Below are positions 15,402-25,290 of a DNA stretch of 34,990 nt, piece by piece. How positions within the stretch are numbered: the stretch's first letter is position 1; every line of letters starts with the position of its first letter. This DNA is from Ruaniaceae bacterium KH17 (GTDB lineage Bacteria; Actinomycetota; Actinomycetes; Actinomycetales; Actinomycetaceae). The stretch is from positions 1-34,990 of the forward strand of contig FZQV01000028.1 in NCBI GenBank assembly GCA_900199505.1, read 5' to 3'. A model generated the notes under the pieces. It was not told the origin of the DNA. It worked only from the letters and a program-made list of their open reading frames with translations, and ran no database searches. Position numbers and translations under genes: made by a program.

Positions 15402-18046
15402 TAGCCCTCCACGCTCCTCAGTTCGCGGGCGAGTGACGCCTTGCCCGCGGCGCGTGCCGCCCACCAAATGGCGAGCGCCAAAACGATCACGATCCCGCCG
15501 AGCACGGCGCTCAGGAGCACCGGATCGTAGACGGGGGTCGGTTGGAAAACGGATCCGGTCAGTGGCCTCAGATCGGCCGACGCCGTCAACAACCATGGCA
15601 GGCCGAGCCCGGCTACCAGCCCGGTCACCAAGGAGACCAGTACCGTGGGCAGCATCGAGGTGGCGGTCATCGCCCGCACCTCGCCGGGGTACACGCCCAT
15701 GGTGCGCAGCACGGCGGTCACGCGAGTACGCGCGGGAGCGTCCAGCACCTGCATCAGGAACACGGTGAGCACGATCAGCGCGGCCGCGATCGCGAGCCCG
15801 CCGATCAGCGAGCTGCGCATCGCCTTCCCGAGCGGCGAGGCCACGAAGTCCGCTCCCGTGCTCTCGGGCGTCTCGACCTTGGAGTTCGGGAGTGCAGCAC
15901 GCACGGCGTCCTCGCTGCCATCGACCAGCCCGATCCGTGCCCACGCGCTCGTGCCGGAAGCCTCGATCCACGATTCCCGATCCACCACCACGGCCGCGTC
16001 CTGCAGCGAGAACCCGCCGAGCCGCTCGATCATCCCCGTGACGGTCACGGGGACGCCGGAAATCTCGGCCGACTCCCCCACCTCGAGACCCGAGCCCTCC
16101 GTTGCCAGGATCGGGAGGACGCCGTCGGCCGGATCCCCGAGCTCCACCCGATCGATCCCGCTCGCGCCGGCTTGGATCTCGTTCAGGGCCGCCACGTCGA
16201 CGGCGATCATTTGGGCACGCTCCGGGCCCACCCCCGCGGTGCCCAGATCGGCGATACCGGCCACGTGCTCGATGCCGTCGAGTGCCTCAAGCGCGGCCGG
16301 ATCAATCACGGGGCCCGAGACGCGAACGGGCGCACCCACCTGCTGCCACACGGTCTCCTGGGCGCCCGCGTTCACGGTGCTCCAGAGCACGGTCGAGAGG
16401 AGCGCGGCGCTCACGCCCGCCACGAGTGCGATCACGGGGACCAGCCCGCCCGAGGGCGAGCGGCGGGCACGCGCGAGGCCCACGAAGCCGGGCGCCGCGG
16501 AGCCCCTCGCCGCGGCCTTCTCCGCCAGTGCCACGGGGATCGGGTAGAGCCGGAGCGCCAGCACGATCGCAGCAGCCGTGACACCGATCGGCGCGAGCAG
16601 TTGCCCCACCGCACCGTTACCCACGAAGAGCGAGCCCACGGAGAGCACGGCGATGAGGAGCACGAGAATCTCGGCGACGATCCGCCAGCGGCCCGCGCGC
16701 CCACCAAGATCAGAACGGCCCTCGGCGCCACGGGCCGCGCGCCGGGTGGACAGCGCGAGCATGCCCGCCGGGACGAGCCCGAGGAGGAGCGCGGGTATCG
16801 CCGCGCCAATCGACCACGACCCGGGGGTGGCCAGGAACGCCACGAAGATCCCCACGATCGCCGAGGTGAGCCCGATCAGAAGCCCTTCCACCACGGCGGG
16901 AATCACGATCTGCCCCGTGGACGCGCCGCGCGCAGCGAGCTGGGCGGTGGCCTTCTGGCGCCGGTCCACGATCAGCCGCACGCCCAGTCCGAGCACGGAG
17001 AGCAGGATGGCCAGCGGCCCGACGGCGATCAGTGCCAGCACCGCTCGGACCACATCGATCCGCTCAACCGACTTCTCCAGCACGTCCGGTGTTGCGGAGA
17101 CGAAGCGCGCCTTCTGCTCTGATTCGCCGATATGCAGTACCGATTGCTCTGTCGAGAATGCACGCGACTGTGCGGCGACCAGCGCCATGTTCGAGCCGTC
17201 CAGCGCCGACTCGTCCACGGTGAACCACGTGAGTGCCACCGATGCGTCGGTGTTGAGCATCGCCTCGAACTGACCGTGGGGCGTGAAGGCTCCCCATTTG
17301 GGGCTGAGGTAGACCGAGTAATCGATCATCGGACCCTTATCGACGTCCACCCGATAGTGCGGCGCCGCCGCATACGAGACGTGGCCCCAGTAGGGATCCT
17401 CCGAGTCCTTCGGTACGTAGGTGCCGGTGAGAATGAAGCCCGCGAACTCGTCACCAATCTCCCACCCGAGGAGCTCTGCCGCCTCGGCGTGAATCACCAC
17501 CTCAATCGGATCCGGCAGCTCCGTGTCGCCATCCATCGTGATCGTGGTGGGAGCGGAGTCCGACCAGTCAAAAGGCGACGAATCGGGCCACTCTCCCGCC
17601 ACGAGATCCGCCACCTCGGCGAAACGCGAATCCGTGCGCAGGATCTGCGACTGGATCGGGATGGGGCTGCCCTGATGCGTGCCATCGCTCTTGTACTCGG
17701 TGACGATCCGCTCGTCCACGAGCATCGAGCGATACGGCTCCGGCAGTGCCTCCCGTACCTCGGTCATCGCCTCGTACGCGATATCGAATGACGTATCGAC
17801 CTCATCGAGATTCGCGCCCTCCCACTTGAGGAGCTGCGATGCCGGGATGATCTTGGCGCTGGGCTCGCGCGCCCACACGCTGGCAGAAGCGAGATCGTAC
17901 TGAGCCTGCCGGGTCTCGGCATCGCTCAGGAGCCGCAACACGGAGGTCGTGAGGAGTGAAGAGAGCAACACCACGAGTACCAGCGCCGTGATCGCCAGTG
18001 GGTCTGCGGCGAGCTGGCGGCGCATATGGTGAATCGCGAATCTCAT
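15401..18046 (-). CDS. FtsX-like ABC transporter permease
   Basis: An 881-residue permease. One membrane helix (about 17-40) precedes a large extracytoplasmic domain of about 290 residues, then a cluster of helices with an FtsX-type core, a second extracytoplasmic segment and a final set of three helices near the C-terminus (ALIVLTVFLMQVL, VLVSLVTGLVAGLGLPWLL, VLLSAVLGGIVIVLALAIWW). This is the large duplicated FtsX architecture found in actinobacterial lipid/lipoprotein or antimicrobial-peptide systems; the substrate is unknown. AGGAGG lies 6 nt before ATG 18046. Start overlaps the stop of the upstream permease (ATGA) and its stop overlaps the ATPase start (TAATG), so the four genes form one transcription unit. 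Confidence 0.88.
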   Translation of the reverse strand: MRFAIHHMRRQLAADPLAITALVLVVLLSSLLTTSVLRLLSDAETRQAQYDLASASVWAREPSAKIIPASQLLKWEGANLDEVDTSFDIAYEAMTEVREALPEPYRSMLVDERIVTEYKSDGTHQGSPIPIQSQILRTDSRFAEVADLVAGEWPDSSPFDWSDSAPTTITMDGDTELPDPIEVVIHAEAAELLGWEIGDEFAGFILTGTYVPKDSEDPYWGHVSYAAAPHYRVDVDKGPMIDYSVYLSPKWGAFTPHGQFEAMLNTDASVALTWFTVDESALDGSNMALVAAQSRAFSTEQSVLHIGESEQKARFVSATPDVLEKSVERIDVVRAVLALIAVGPLAILLSVLGLGVRLIVDRRQKATAQLAARGASTGQIVIPAVVEGLLIGLTSAIVGIFVAFLATPGSWSIGAAIPALLLGLVPAGMLALSTRRAARGAEGRSDLGGRAGRWRIVAEILVLLIAVLSVGSLFVGNGAVGQLLAPIGVTAAAIVLALRLYPIPVALAEKAAARGSAAPGFVGLARARRSPSGGLVPVIALVAGVSAALLSTVLWSTVNAGAQETVWQQVGAPVRVSGPVIDPAALEALDGIEHVAGIADLGTAGVGPERAQMIAVDVAALNEIQAGASGIDRVELGDPADGVLPILATEGSGLEVGESAEISGVPVTVTGMIERLGGFSLQDAAVVVDRESWIEASGTSAWARIGLVDGSEDAVRAALPNSKVETPESTGADFVASPLGKAMRSSLIGGLAIAAALIVLTVFLMQVLDAPARTRVTAVLRTMGVYPGEVRAMTATSMLPTVLVSLVTGLVAGLGLPWLLTASADLRPLTGSVFQPTPVYDPVLLSAVLGGIVIVLALAIWWAARAAGKASLARELRSVEG

Positions 18047-20727
18047 GGCCGCCTCCTCACTCGCGCCGCGATCATGAGCGCCACCGCGAGCAACACTAGC
18101 CCGATCCCGAGCGGAAGCCAGGCGATGCCGAAGACGGGGGCACGCTCGGTTCCGTTAGCGAGTACCACCAGTGCCGGGAGTACGAAGCGCCCCAGCAACA
18201 ACCCGGCGGCGGCGCCACCGAGCGCCGCAGGGATCGCCCGCGCGTAGAGCTCGCCGCGATGGATACTGCGAATCGTGCGTGCGGGTGTGCCGAGCGATCG
18301 CAGCACCTCGGACTCCGCCGTCATCTGCCGCGATTCGGAGAGCCGCAACGCGATGAGTCCCACCAGGGCCAGCCCGACGCCGGCCACCGCCACGGCCCAG
18401 AAGGTCCAGCGAGTGGTGGCTGAAGTAAGCGACTCGTCCTCGTTGATCTCGACAAGTTCGGCCTTCGGCTCGAGTTCACGGGCAGCCGCGATGACGTCGT
18501 CGGCCGAGCGCGTTCCGTCGAGGGCCAACCACACCTCGGAGGGGCCGTAACCGTCACGTCCATTGGCGTAGAGGAACTCGGCGAGCCGGTTCTGATCCAC
18601 CAGGACTGCAAGCGAGCCACCCGCCGCAGGAATATCCGACGAGATCCCCACCAGCCCGAAGTTCCAGGATGGTCCGTCCAGCGTCACGCCAAACGTGTCC
18701 CCCACGTCAAGCGCGAGCAGTTCGGCGACGTCGGGGCTGGCGATCGCGGCAATCGGCGTCGTATCGATCTCAGCGGAGACCTGTACCGCGCCCATCAGCA
18801 TCTGCGAGTTCCAGTCCCCGGCAAACCAGCCGTCAATCACGTGCGGGGCCGAGCCCATGTCCGATCCTGGGGTGCTCGACCAGTCGAGTTCGGTGCCCGC
18901 CCAGCTGATCGAATCGATCTGCATCACGAACGGGCTGTAGACACCCGGGTATCCGTCCTCCATGAGTTCCTGGTACTTCGCGTCAAACTCCTCGACGGTG
19001 AGGTTCTGGAAGTCGCCCTCGCTCATGCTCGGGGCCTCATTCAGGAACTGCTCATCTTGGAGTTCCACGGTTACGCCCACGCTGAGGAGTCGCTCGGCGC
19101 CGTCGGGCACCTCGATCGGGAGGTCTACCGATCCGGCCTCGTCTGCGAGATCCATGGCTCGCACCGTGCTCGTGGTCCGTTGCACTACGCCACTCGCACC
19201 GACCGTCCAGGCTTCGCCCGTCAGGTTCACCGGCACCGTCACCCGCGGCACCTGCCCCTCGATCTCCAGCATCGTTGCCGTCACGTCCAGCGTGTAGGGG
19301 CCATCGCCCAGCTCGATGCCCTCGGGCGTGGACGCCAGCTCACCAGAGATATCACTCGCAACGACTCCATCGGCATTCTCAGTGGGGAGCACCACGAGCG
19401 TGGCCGGCTCATCGCCCACCACGATCTCAGTGACGCGCACGCCGATCGCATCGGCAACGCCCTCAAGCTCCGTGAACGGCTCGATCGCAGCGCCGGGTTG
19501 CCCGGCAGGGCTTGCCGGCAGCGTCAGCCGCACGTCCGCGCCACGATCGAGCTCCACATCGCGGGCACGGGTGGCCTGCTCGGTGCCCTGGAACGGGGCC
19601 GCGAGCGCGATGCTCGCCACGGTGAGCGCCACGAGAAGAGCGGCGGGGGCACTCGCGCCCTGGCGGCGCGCGGCGAGCCGGAACGCGAGTGGCGCGGCGA
19701 GGCCGCGCGTGCGGGCCGAAACCCCTGCCAACAGCACCCCGAGCGGCACCACGATCACCAGCGCCAACAGGGAACCGGTCAATGCGGCCAGGCCGATGGC
19801 GGGCGCGGACACCAGATCGAGTCCGTTGCGTACCAGGCGCCACAGTGTCACCCCGGTCAGAACGGCCACGATCAGAAGCAGCACGGCGGAGGTGATCCGT
19901 GCGCTCCGGCCCGCACGCCGCGTGGCCGCACTGACATACCAGGCGGATGCCGCGGCCAGTCCCAGCACGAGCGCGACACCGGCCACGATCTGCGGCGCGA
20001 GCGGACCACCGCCCCACCGGCTCAACGCGAGCCGTGCGAGTGCCACGCCAGCGGCGGCACCGAGGCCGCCCACCACGAGAGCTTCCCCGGCTCCATAGAG
20101 CGCGAGCCGCACGCGCGAGACACCACGCGCGCTCAGGATCCGGAGTGTCTCCTCACGCGCCCGAGGCAGGGTTGCGGCCGCCTGCACCACAACAACTAAC
20201 GCGAGTACCAGAAGCAGCAGCGCGGGAACCACTGAGAGCAGAGAGAGATTCGGGATGGTCTCGGCAATGGGCGCTAGCTGGGGCGTGAGTGCATCATCGA
20301 CCTGCACGCCGCGCACCACCGCATCGGTCCCACGCAACGCGAGCCGGATCCGCTCCCCCACGTCCACGAGATCGCCGACATTCTCGGCGTTCACGGCAAG
20401 GCTCGTGACGTCCCACTCGGCGAACGGAGTATCCGTGCCGGAGTCGACTTCGGAGCGCTCCACGGTGACGGCCGCGCCAAGTTCTTGGCCGAGCACGTCA
20501 CGGACGAGCGCATCCTGCGCATCGGGATCGCTTGCAAGCCGAGTCGAGACGGTGATGGCCGGCGCACCATCGAGTGGTGCGAGGGCCTCCTCAATCACAT
20601 CCGCAGCGCCGATCGAACCAGCACCGAAAGTGCTGCTGACGAGGAAAGACGTGAGCGCAACGAGAAGCCCGAGTGCCAGTAGATGGGCTCGCCACGCGCG
20701 CGTGAGACTCCCCCACACGATGCGCAT
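18043..20727 (-). CDS. FtsX-like ABC transporter permease
   Basis: An 894-residue permease with the same architecture as its neighbour: N-terminal helix (about 14-35), a long extracytoplasmic segment, a helix-rich middle (LLSVVPALLLLVLALVVVVQ, then the region with VALVLGLAAASAWYV), another large extracytoplasmic domain and a C-terminal helix trio (WAVAVAGVGLALVGLIALRL, then AIPAALGGAAAGLLLGRFVL and LGIGLVLLAVALMIAARV). First gene of the four-gene ABC operon. ATG 20727 has GGAG 6 nt upstream. The two permeases probably pair as a heterodimer driven by the two ATPases; this is inference from co-transcription. Confidence 0.87.
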   Translation of the reverse strand: MRIVWGSLTRAWRAHLLALGLLVALTSFLVSSTFGAGSIGAADVIEEALAPLDGAPAITVSTRLASDPDAQDALVRDVLGQELGAAVTVERSEVDSGTDTPFAEWDVTSLAVNAENVGDLVDVGERIRLALRGTDAVVRGVQVDDALTPQLAPIAETIPNLSLLSVVPALLLLVLALVVVVQAAATLPRAREETLRILSARGVSRVRLALYGAGEALVVGGLGAAAGVALARLALSRWGGGPLAPQIVAGVALVLGLAAASAWYVSAATRRAGRSARITSAVLLLIVAVLTGVTLWRLVRNGLDLVSAPAIGLAALTGSLLALVIVVPLGVLLAGVSARTRGLAAPLAFRLAARRQGASAPAALLVALTVASIALAAPFQGTEQATRARDVELDRGADVRLTLPASPAGQPGAAIEPFTELEGVADAIGVRVTEIVVGDEPATLVVLPTENADGVVASDISGELASTPEGIELGDGPYTLDVTATMLEIEGQVPRVTVPVNLTGEAWTVGASGVVQRTTSTVRAMDLADEAGSVDLPIEVPDGAERLLSVGVTVELQDEQFLNEAPSMSEGDFQNLTVEEFDAKYQELMEDGYPGVYSPFVMQIDSISWAGTELDWSSTPGSDMGSAPHVIDGWFAGDWNSQMLMGAVQVSAEIDTTPIAAIASPDVAELLALDVGDTFGVTLDGPSWNFGLVGISSDIPAAGGSLAVLVDQNRLAEFLYANGRDGYGPSEVWLALDGTRSADDVIAAARELEPKAELVEINEDESLTSATTRWTFWAVAVAGVGLALVGLIALRLSESRQMTAESEVLRSLGTPARTIRSIHRGELYARAIPAALGGAAAGLLLGRFVLPALVVLANGTERAPVFGIAWLPLGIGLVLLAVALMIAARVRRRP

Positions 20728-20746
20728 TATTGCTCCACTTCCTCAC

Positions 20747-20833
20747 CGTTGGTTGAGCAGAGGCCGCTAGCCGCCGTCGAAGCCATCATGCGCATGGTTT
20801 CGACTCCGCGCTACGCGCTCCGCTCAACCAGCG
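20747..20833. repeat. Palindromic repeat family D, copy 3
   Basis: Outer arms CGTTGGTTGAGC (20745-20756 region) and GCTCAACCAGCG (20822-20833), inner arms GTCGAAGCCAT and ATGGTTTCGAC around a CATGCGC loop. It fills the 107-nt gap between the double ATPase gene and the FtsX operon and ends 1 nt before the stop codon of the former. Confidence 0.8.
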
Positions 20834-20834
20834 T

Positions 20835-22604
20835 TCACTCCCCGCGGAGCTTGGACGGATCGGTGTGCGGTAGCTCGAGGTCCTCGGTTTGCAGTTCCAC
20901 GACCTCGTCACCCAGTTCGCGCAGGAGCGCGTAACGCTCTTCGCGGCGCTGTTTCTGCTGAATTGGGTCCGGCACGGGTGCGGCGGCGATGAGGCGGCGC
21001 GTGTACTCTTCCTGCGGGTTGAGCAGCACGTTCTCGCGATCACCCTTCTCGACGATCTCGCCAAGCTTCATCACGACCACGCGGTGCGCCAGTGAGTCCA
21101 CCACGGCCAGGTCATGCGAGATGAATAGGCAGGCGAATCCGAACTCGCGCTGGAGCTCGGTGAACATGGCGAGCACCGATGCCTGCACGGAGACGTCGAG
21201 CGCCGAGGTGGGCTCGTCCGCGATCAGCAGATCGGGTCGAAGCGTGAGCGCACGCGCGAGCGAGACGCGCTGGCGCTGGCCACCGGACAGCTCGTGCGGG
21301 TAGCGGTTGAACACGCTCTTGGGCAGTTGCACGGCCTCGAGCAGATCGAGGACGCGTTGCTTGCGCTCGGGCTTGGTCCCGACCTTGTGCACGGAAAGAG
21401 GCTCGCCCACGATGTCACCGATTGGCAGGCGTGGGTTCAGCGACGCCGCCGGATCCTGGAAGATCACGCCGATCCGCTTGCGCAGCGCCTTCTGTCCCTT
21501 CTTGTCCAGCGAGAGCAAGTCGTCACCGAACAGCCGTACCTCTCCCGAATGGCTCGGGATCAGGCCGAGCAGTGCGCGGCCCACGGTGGACTTACCGGAG
21601 CCGGACTCGCCCACGAGGCCCACAATCTCGCCCTTGCGGACGTCAAAGGAGACGTCGTTGACGGCGCGGAACGGCTTCTTGCCAGAACGCTGGTACTCGA
21701 CCACGAGGTTGCTGATGTCGAGGACCCGCTCGGTGACCGTCTCGTCGAGTACCGGCGCCACACCAAACTGGCCGTGGCCCTCCCCAAGGTGGGGAACGGC
21801 GTCGAGCAGCTTCTTCGTGTACGGGTGCACGGGGTTGAGCAGAACTTGCTCGGCGGTACCGGACTCGACGATGTTGCCCTTGAACATCACCGCGACGCGG
21901 TCGGACATGTCCGCGACCACACCCATGTTGTGGGTGATCAGCAGGATGCCGGTGTTGATCTTGTCCTTCAGCGAGCGCAACAGGTCGAGGATCTCGGCCT
22001 GCACGGTCACGTCGAGCGCCGTGGTGGGCTCGTCCGCGATGATCACGGCGGGGTCACACGAGAGCGCCATGGCGATCACCACGCGCTGGCGCATACCGCC
22101 GGAGAGCTCGTGCGGGAACTCCTTGACGCGGCGCTCCGGCTCGGGGATGCCCACGGCGCGCAACAGTTCCACGGCGCGAGCCCACGCCTCACGGCCATAG
22201 GCGATGTGGTGCAGCTCGAGCGACTCGGTGAGCTGCTCGCCGATCGTGATGACCGGATTCAAGGCCGTCATCGGCTCCTGGAACACCATCGCCACCTCGG
22301 CGCCACGCACGCGGCGCAGTCCCTTGCCGTCGAGCTCGCCGATCACGGCGTCGCCCACACGGGTGGAGCCACCAATGGTGGCGGTGCCTGGGAGGAGACC
22401 GAGCGCCGTCGTCGCGGTCACGGACTTACCGGAACCGGACTCGCCCACGAGCGCCACGACCTCGCCGGGCTTCACGTCGAGGTTGATCCCCTTGACGGCG
22501 TGGACCTTACCGAACTCGGTCCGGAAGGTGACATCGAGGTCCTTGAACTCGAGCACGGCGTGCTCGGCGGAGCCCACGTGAATAGTCGAATCTGTCGTCG
22601 TCAT
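20835..22604 (-). CDS. Oligopeptide/dipeptide ABC importer, fused double ATPase
   Basis: A 589-residue fusion of DppD- and DppF-like ATPases. First domain: Walker A GESGSGKS (54-61), signature LSGGMRQR, Walker B VIIADEPT. Second: Walker A GESGSGKS (332-339), signature LSGGQRQR, Walker B LLIADEPT. Each carries the Opp/Dpp-type extension after the H-loop (NPVHPYTKKLLDAVP and NPQEEYTRRLIAAAP). The protein powers the permease pair encoded immediately upstream; it starts 3 nt after the stop codon of the OppC-type gene. The C-terminal 40 residues are charged. Cytosolic face of the membrane. Confidence 0.95.
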   Translation of the reverse strand: MTTTDSTIHVGSAEHAVLEFKDLDVTFRTEFGKVHAVKGINLDVKPGEVVALVGESGSGKSVTATTALGLLPGTATIGGSTRVGDAVIGELDGKGLRRVRGAEVAMVFQEPMTALNPVITIGEQLTESLELHHIAYGREAWARAVELLRAVGIPEPERRVKEFPHELSGGMRQRVVIAMALSCDPAVIIADEPTTALDVTVQAEILDLLRSLKDKINTGILLITHNMGVVADMSDRVAVMFKGNIVESGTAEQVLLNPVHPYTKKLLDAVPHLGEGHGQFGVAPVLDETVTERVLDISNLVVEYQRSGKKPFRAVNDVSFDVRKGEIVGLVGESGSGKSTVGRALLGLIPSHSGEVRLFGDDLLSLDKKGQKALRKRIGVIFQDPAASLNPRLPIGDIVGEPLSVHKVGTKPERKQRVLDLLEAVQLPKSVFNRYPHELSGGQRQRVSLARALTLRPDLLIADEPTSALDVSVQASVLAMFTELQREFGFACLFISHDLAVVDSLAHRVVVMKLGEIVEKGDRENVLLNPQEEYTRRLIAAAPVPDPIQQKQRREERYALLRELGDEVVELQTEDLELPHTDPSKLRGE

Positions 22605-22607
22605 GTC

Positions 22608-23615
22608 TTAGTCCAGCCTCTGCCGCGGGTCGAAGGCGTCGCGCAATCCGTCACCGATGAAGTTGACGCACAGTGCAATCGCGAGAATGAGCATGCCCGG
22701 CCACCAGAACAGCCACGGGCGGGTCGCAAACGCGCCCTGGTACTGCGAGACCAGAAGGCCCAGCGAGGTATCCGGCGCCTGCACACCGAAGCCAAGGAAC
22801 GAGAGGCTCGATTCGAGCAGGATGGCCGAGGAGATCAGGAGCGTGGCGTTCACGATGATCGTGCCAAGCGTGTTCGGCAGGATGTGCCGGAAGATGATCC
22901 GCCAGGACGGCGTGCCAATCGCACGCGCGGCCATCACGAACTCTCGTTCACGTAGCGAGAGAACCTCGCCGCGTACGAGTCGCGCGAGTCCCGTCCACGA
23001 GACCACGCCGAGCATGATTGCGAGCAACATGATGCCGCGGCCCGAGACCATCTGGCCAAGCACGGCGGCGAGGACCAGGGTCGGGATGATGATGAACAGG
23101 TCCGTGGTGCGCATCAGGATCGCTTCGATCCAGCCGCGGTAGTAGCCGGCGGCCGCACCCACGATGGTGCCGATGAGGGTCCCGATCAGGCCGACGACGA
23201 CGGCGATCACCAGCGAGCGCTGTGTGCCGCGCATCGCGAGCGCGAAGTAGTCCTTACCGATCGTGTCCTGACCGAACGGGTGGTCCCCGATCGAGAACGG
23301 CCACAACGACAGTGTGGGTGCCCCACCGTTCTGGACGGGATGGAGTTCGGTGTACCCGGAGTACCACCAGCCCTTGAGCGGGCCGACTCCGAGCGAGGTC
23401 CACGCCATGACGATGATGAACAGGAGCACCGCCATCGCGATCATCGCGGCCTTGTGCCGGAAGAAGCGACGGCGTACCAGCGCGCCCTGCGAGTAGGATT
23501 TTGTGTTCTCGCCGAGGAGATCCTCTTCAACGGAGTACGCCGCGCCGGCCTCGGCCTCGGCGACCTCGTGCTCGTGGTTGACCATCTGCATATCCTCGTG
23601 ATCGTTCGTGCTCAT
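22608..23615 (-). CDS. Oligopeptide/dipeptide ABC importer permease, OppC type
   Basis: A 335-residue inner-membrane permease. A cytoplasmic N-terminus of about 55 residues, then a first helix (AAMIAMAVLLFIIVMAW), a periplasm-facing loop, and five further helices. The EAA loop is REREFVMAARAIGTPSWRII with the Gly that contacts the ATPase. It begins 2 nt after the OppB-type gene and ends 3 nt before the ATPase gene. GAGG lies 6 nt before ATG 23615. Substrate is inferred as peptide from the family and the binding protein. Confidence 0.94.
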   Translation of the reverse strand: MSTNDHEDMQMVNHEHEVAEAEAGAAYSVEEDLLGENTKSYSQGALVRRRFFRHKAAMIAMAVLLFIIVMAWTSLGVGPLKGWWYSGYTELHPVQNGGAPTLSLWPFSIGDHPFGQDTIGKDYFALAMRGTQRSLVIAVVVGLIGTLIGTIVGAAAGYYRGWIEAILMRTTDLFIIIPTLVLAAVLGQMVSGRGIMLLAIMLGVVSWTGLARLVRGEVLSLREREFVMAARAIGTPSWRIIFRHILPNTLGTIIVNATLLISSAILLESSLSFLGFGVQAPDTSLGLLVSQYQGAFATRPWLFWWPGMLILAIALCVNFIGDGLRDAFDPRQRLD

Positions 23616-23617
23616 GA

Positions 23618-25162
23618 TTACCTCGTAATCCGCGGGTCGAGGAAGGCATATGCAATATCCGCCAGCATGTTCATGACCACGGCCGCCGTTCCGGTGACCA
23701 GGAAGAAGGCCATCACCGGTGCCGGGTCAACCTGTTCCAGGCCAACCCGGAAGAGATCACCCATTCCCTTCCACCCGAACACGGTCTCAGTGATGACGGC
23801 GCCACCGATCAGGCCGGCGAAGTCGAAGGCCACGATCGTGGTGAGCGGGATCAGCGCATTCCGGAAGGCGTGCTTTGTGATCACCTTTCGCTCGGACAGG
23901 CCCTTCGAGCGCGCGGTGCGAATGTAGTCCTGGTTCAGCACTTCGAGCATCGATGCCCGGGTGTATCGGATGTAGCCAGCGATCGAGATGATCGTCAGCA
24001 CAATCGTCGGCAAGATCATGTGGGTGGCCTGATCGATCACCGTCTGCCAGAAGTCACCGTTGAGGTTCGGCGTGACCGAACCGATCGTGGCGATCGGTCG
24101 CGGCTGAATCGTCAAGTAGCTCGCCCAGTTGGTCATCATGAGATCCGCAAACGCGATCAGCGACATGATCAACGCGGTCACGATCGACATCTGAGTCGCA
24201 ACCTTCCGCGAGAAACCGCCCAAGCCGAGACCAGCAACGACGGCGACAGCCACGGAAAGGAGCAGGCATCCGATGATGAACGGCCAACTCGGGTTGGTGA
24301 GCAGTTGCCCACGGAGCACGCCGTAGATCACCGAACCGGCGATCACGGTGGTGGCAACCGCGCGCACCACACGCTTGTTACCGAAGCCGCTGGACATTGC
24401 AACCACGAGCGCGCCCGCACCGATCGCCGAGAGGATGAACACGGGCAGCCCCACCGAAGGCATCCGGAACCAGTTCACGGTGTCGAAGTAGAAGAGCGCA
24501 GCCGCAACCACGGCCGCGGACGCCACGAAGCTGTAGAGGCGGCGCTTCCATGAGCCGCCCATTGCCAGCTGAAGTATGAATCCGACTGTGACAGCTATGC
24601 CCAATATCGTGGCCCAACTCATGGTCGGCTCGGCCAGCCAGTTGTTGAACGCAATAGCGGCGTACTGCTTGAGGAGCACGGCCGCCCAGAACACCGGCAA
24701 GGAGAAGAACACGAAGGCCAAGAAGGTCACGCCGTAGTCGAATCCCGAGTACTGACGCACGGCGGTGACGATACCGAGGCCGATACCGATCACGATCGCG
24801 AGGAGCGTGGCGATCAGGACCAGGCGAAGGGTCGAGGACGCTGCATTTGCGAGCAATGCCGAGACGTACGCTCCGGAACGGTTCCTGCCGAGCGTGCCCT
24901 CGCCGATGAACTCGAGGCGGTTCAGTCCTGGGATGTAGCCCAGTACGCCGCGTAGCCAGTTCCAGTACCGCTCGTACCACGGCAGGTCGAGGCCCATGGC
25001 CTCGGTGCGCATGGCGATCAGGTTTTCCTTATTGGGATCTCTGGACTCACGGAGGTCTGCAATGGGATCACCCGAGTTGATCGTCAACACAAACATCAGC
25101 AGTGATCCACCGAGCAGGATGAGGAGAGAGATCCCCAGGCGCCGTGCGATGAATTTCAGCAC
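23618..25162 (-). CDS. Oligopeptide/dipeptide ABC importer permease, OppB type, enlarged
   Basis: A 514-residue permease, about 180-200 residues longer than ordinary OppB/DppB (310-340). N-terminal helix LGISLLILLGGSLLMFVLTI, and C-terminal core with the EAA loop NQDYIRTARSKGLSERKVI and final DPRITR are normal. The extra length falls in the middle (about residues 180-350) and consists of additional hydrophobic segments (for example WPFIIGCLLLSVAVAVVAGL). Start GTG 25162 has AGAAGGA 8 nt upstream; the codon is preceded by about 190 nt of non-coding leader after the binding-protein gene. Pairs with the OppC-type permease. Confidence 0.92.
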   Translation of the reverse strand: MLKFIARRLGISLLILLGGSLLMFVLTINSGDPIADLRESRDPNKENLIAMRTEAMGLDLPWYERYWNWLRGVLGYIPGLNRLEFIGEGTLGRNRSGAYVSALLANAASSTLRLVLIATLLAIVIGIGLGIVTAVRQYSGFDYGVTFLAFVFFSLPVFWAAVLLKQYAAIAFNNWLAEPTMSWATILGIAVTVGFILQLAMGGSWKRRLYSFVASAAVVAAALFYFDTVNWFRMPSVGLPVFILSAIGAGALVVAMSSGFGNKRVVRAVATTVIAGSVIYGVLRGQLLTNPSWPFIIGCLLLSVAVAVVAGLGLGGFSRKVATQMSIVTALIMSLIAFADLMMTNWASYLTIQPRPIATIGSVTPNLNGDFWQTVIDQATHMILPTIVLTIISIAGYIRYTRASMLEVLNQDYIRTARSKGLSERKVITKHAFRNALIPLTTIVAFDFAGLIGGAVITETVFGWKGMGDLFRVGLEQVDPAPVMAFFLVTGTAAVVMNMLADIAYAFLDPRITR

Positions 25163-25186
25163 GAATCAAATCCTTCTAGTCACGGG

Positions 25187-25212
25187 CCGGTCCACGGGTT
25201 GCCGTGGTCCGG
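25187..25212 (-). promoter_or_regulatory. Hairpin in the leader of the OppB-type gene
   Basis: CCGGTCCACGG (25187-25197) and CCGTGGTCCGG (25202-25212) pair in 10 of 11 positions around a 4-nt loop, on either strand. It lies about 25-50 nt before the start codon of the OppB-type permease, downstream of the terminator-like stem. It may protect the 5' end of a processed permease message or tune its translation. Confidence 0.5.
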
Positions 25213-25290
25213 AGCCTTCGGCCCAATCACCCGATTTTGCTACATCGTGAAGCCGTCGGCAAAAGAAGTCTAACCGAACGGCAATGAGAC

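Noticed and set aside
18841-20199. 452-codon + strand open frame opposite the FtsX permease
   Set aside because: No start signal and Arg/His/Gly-rich composition; the minus strand carries the clear permease.
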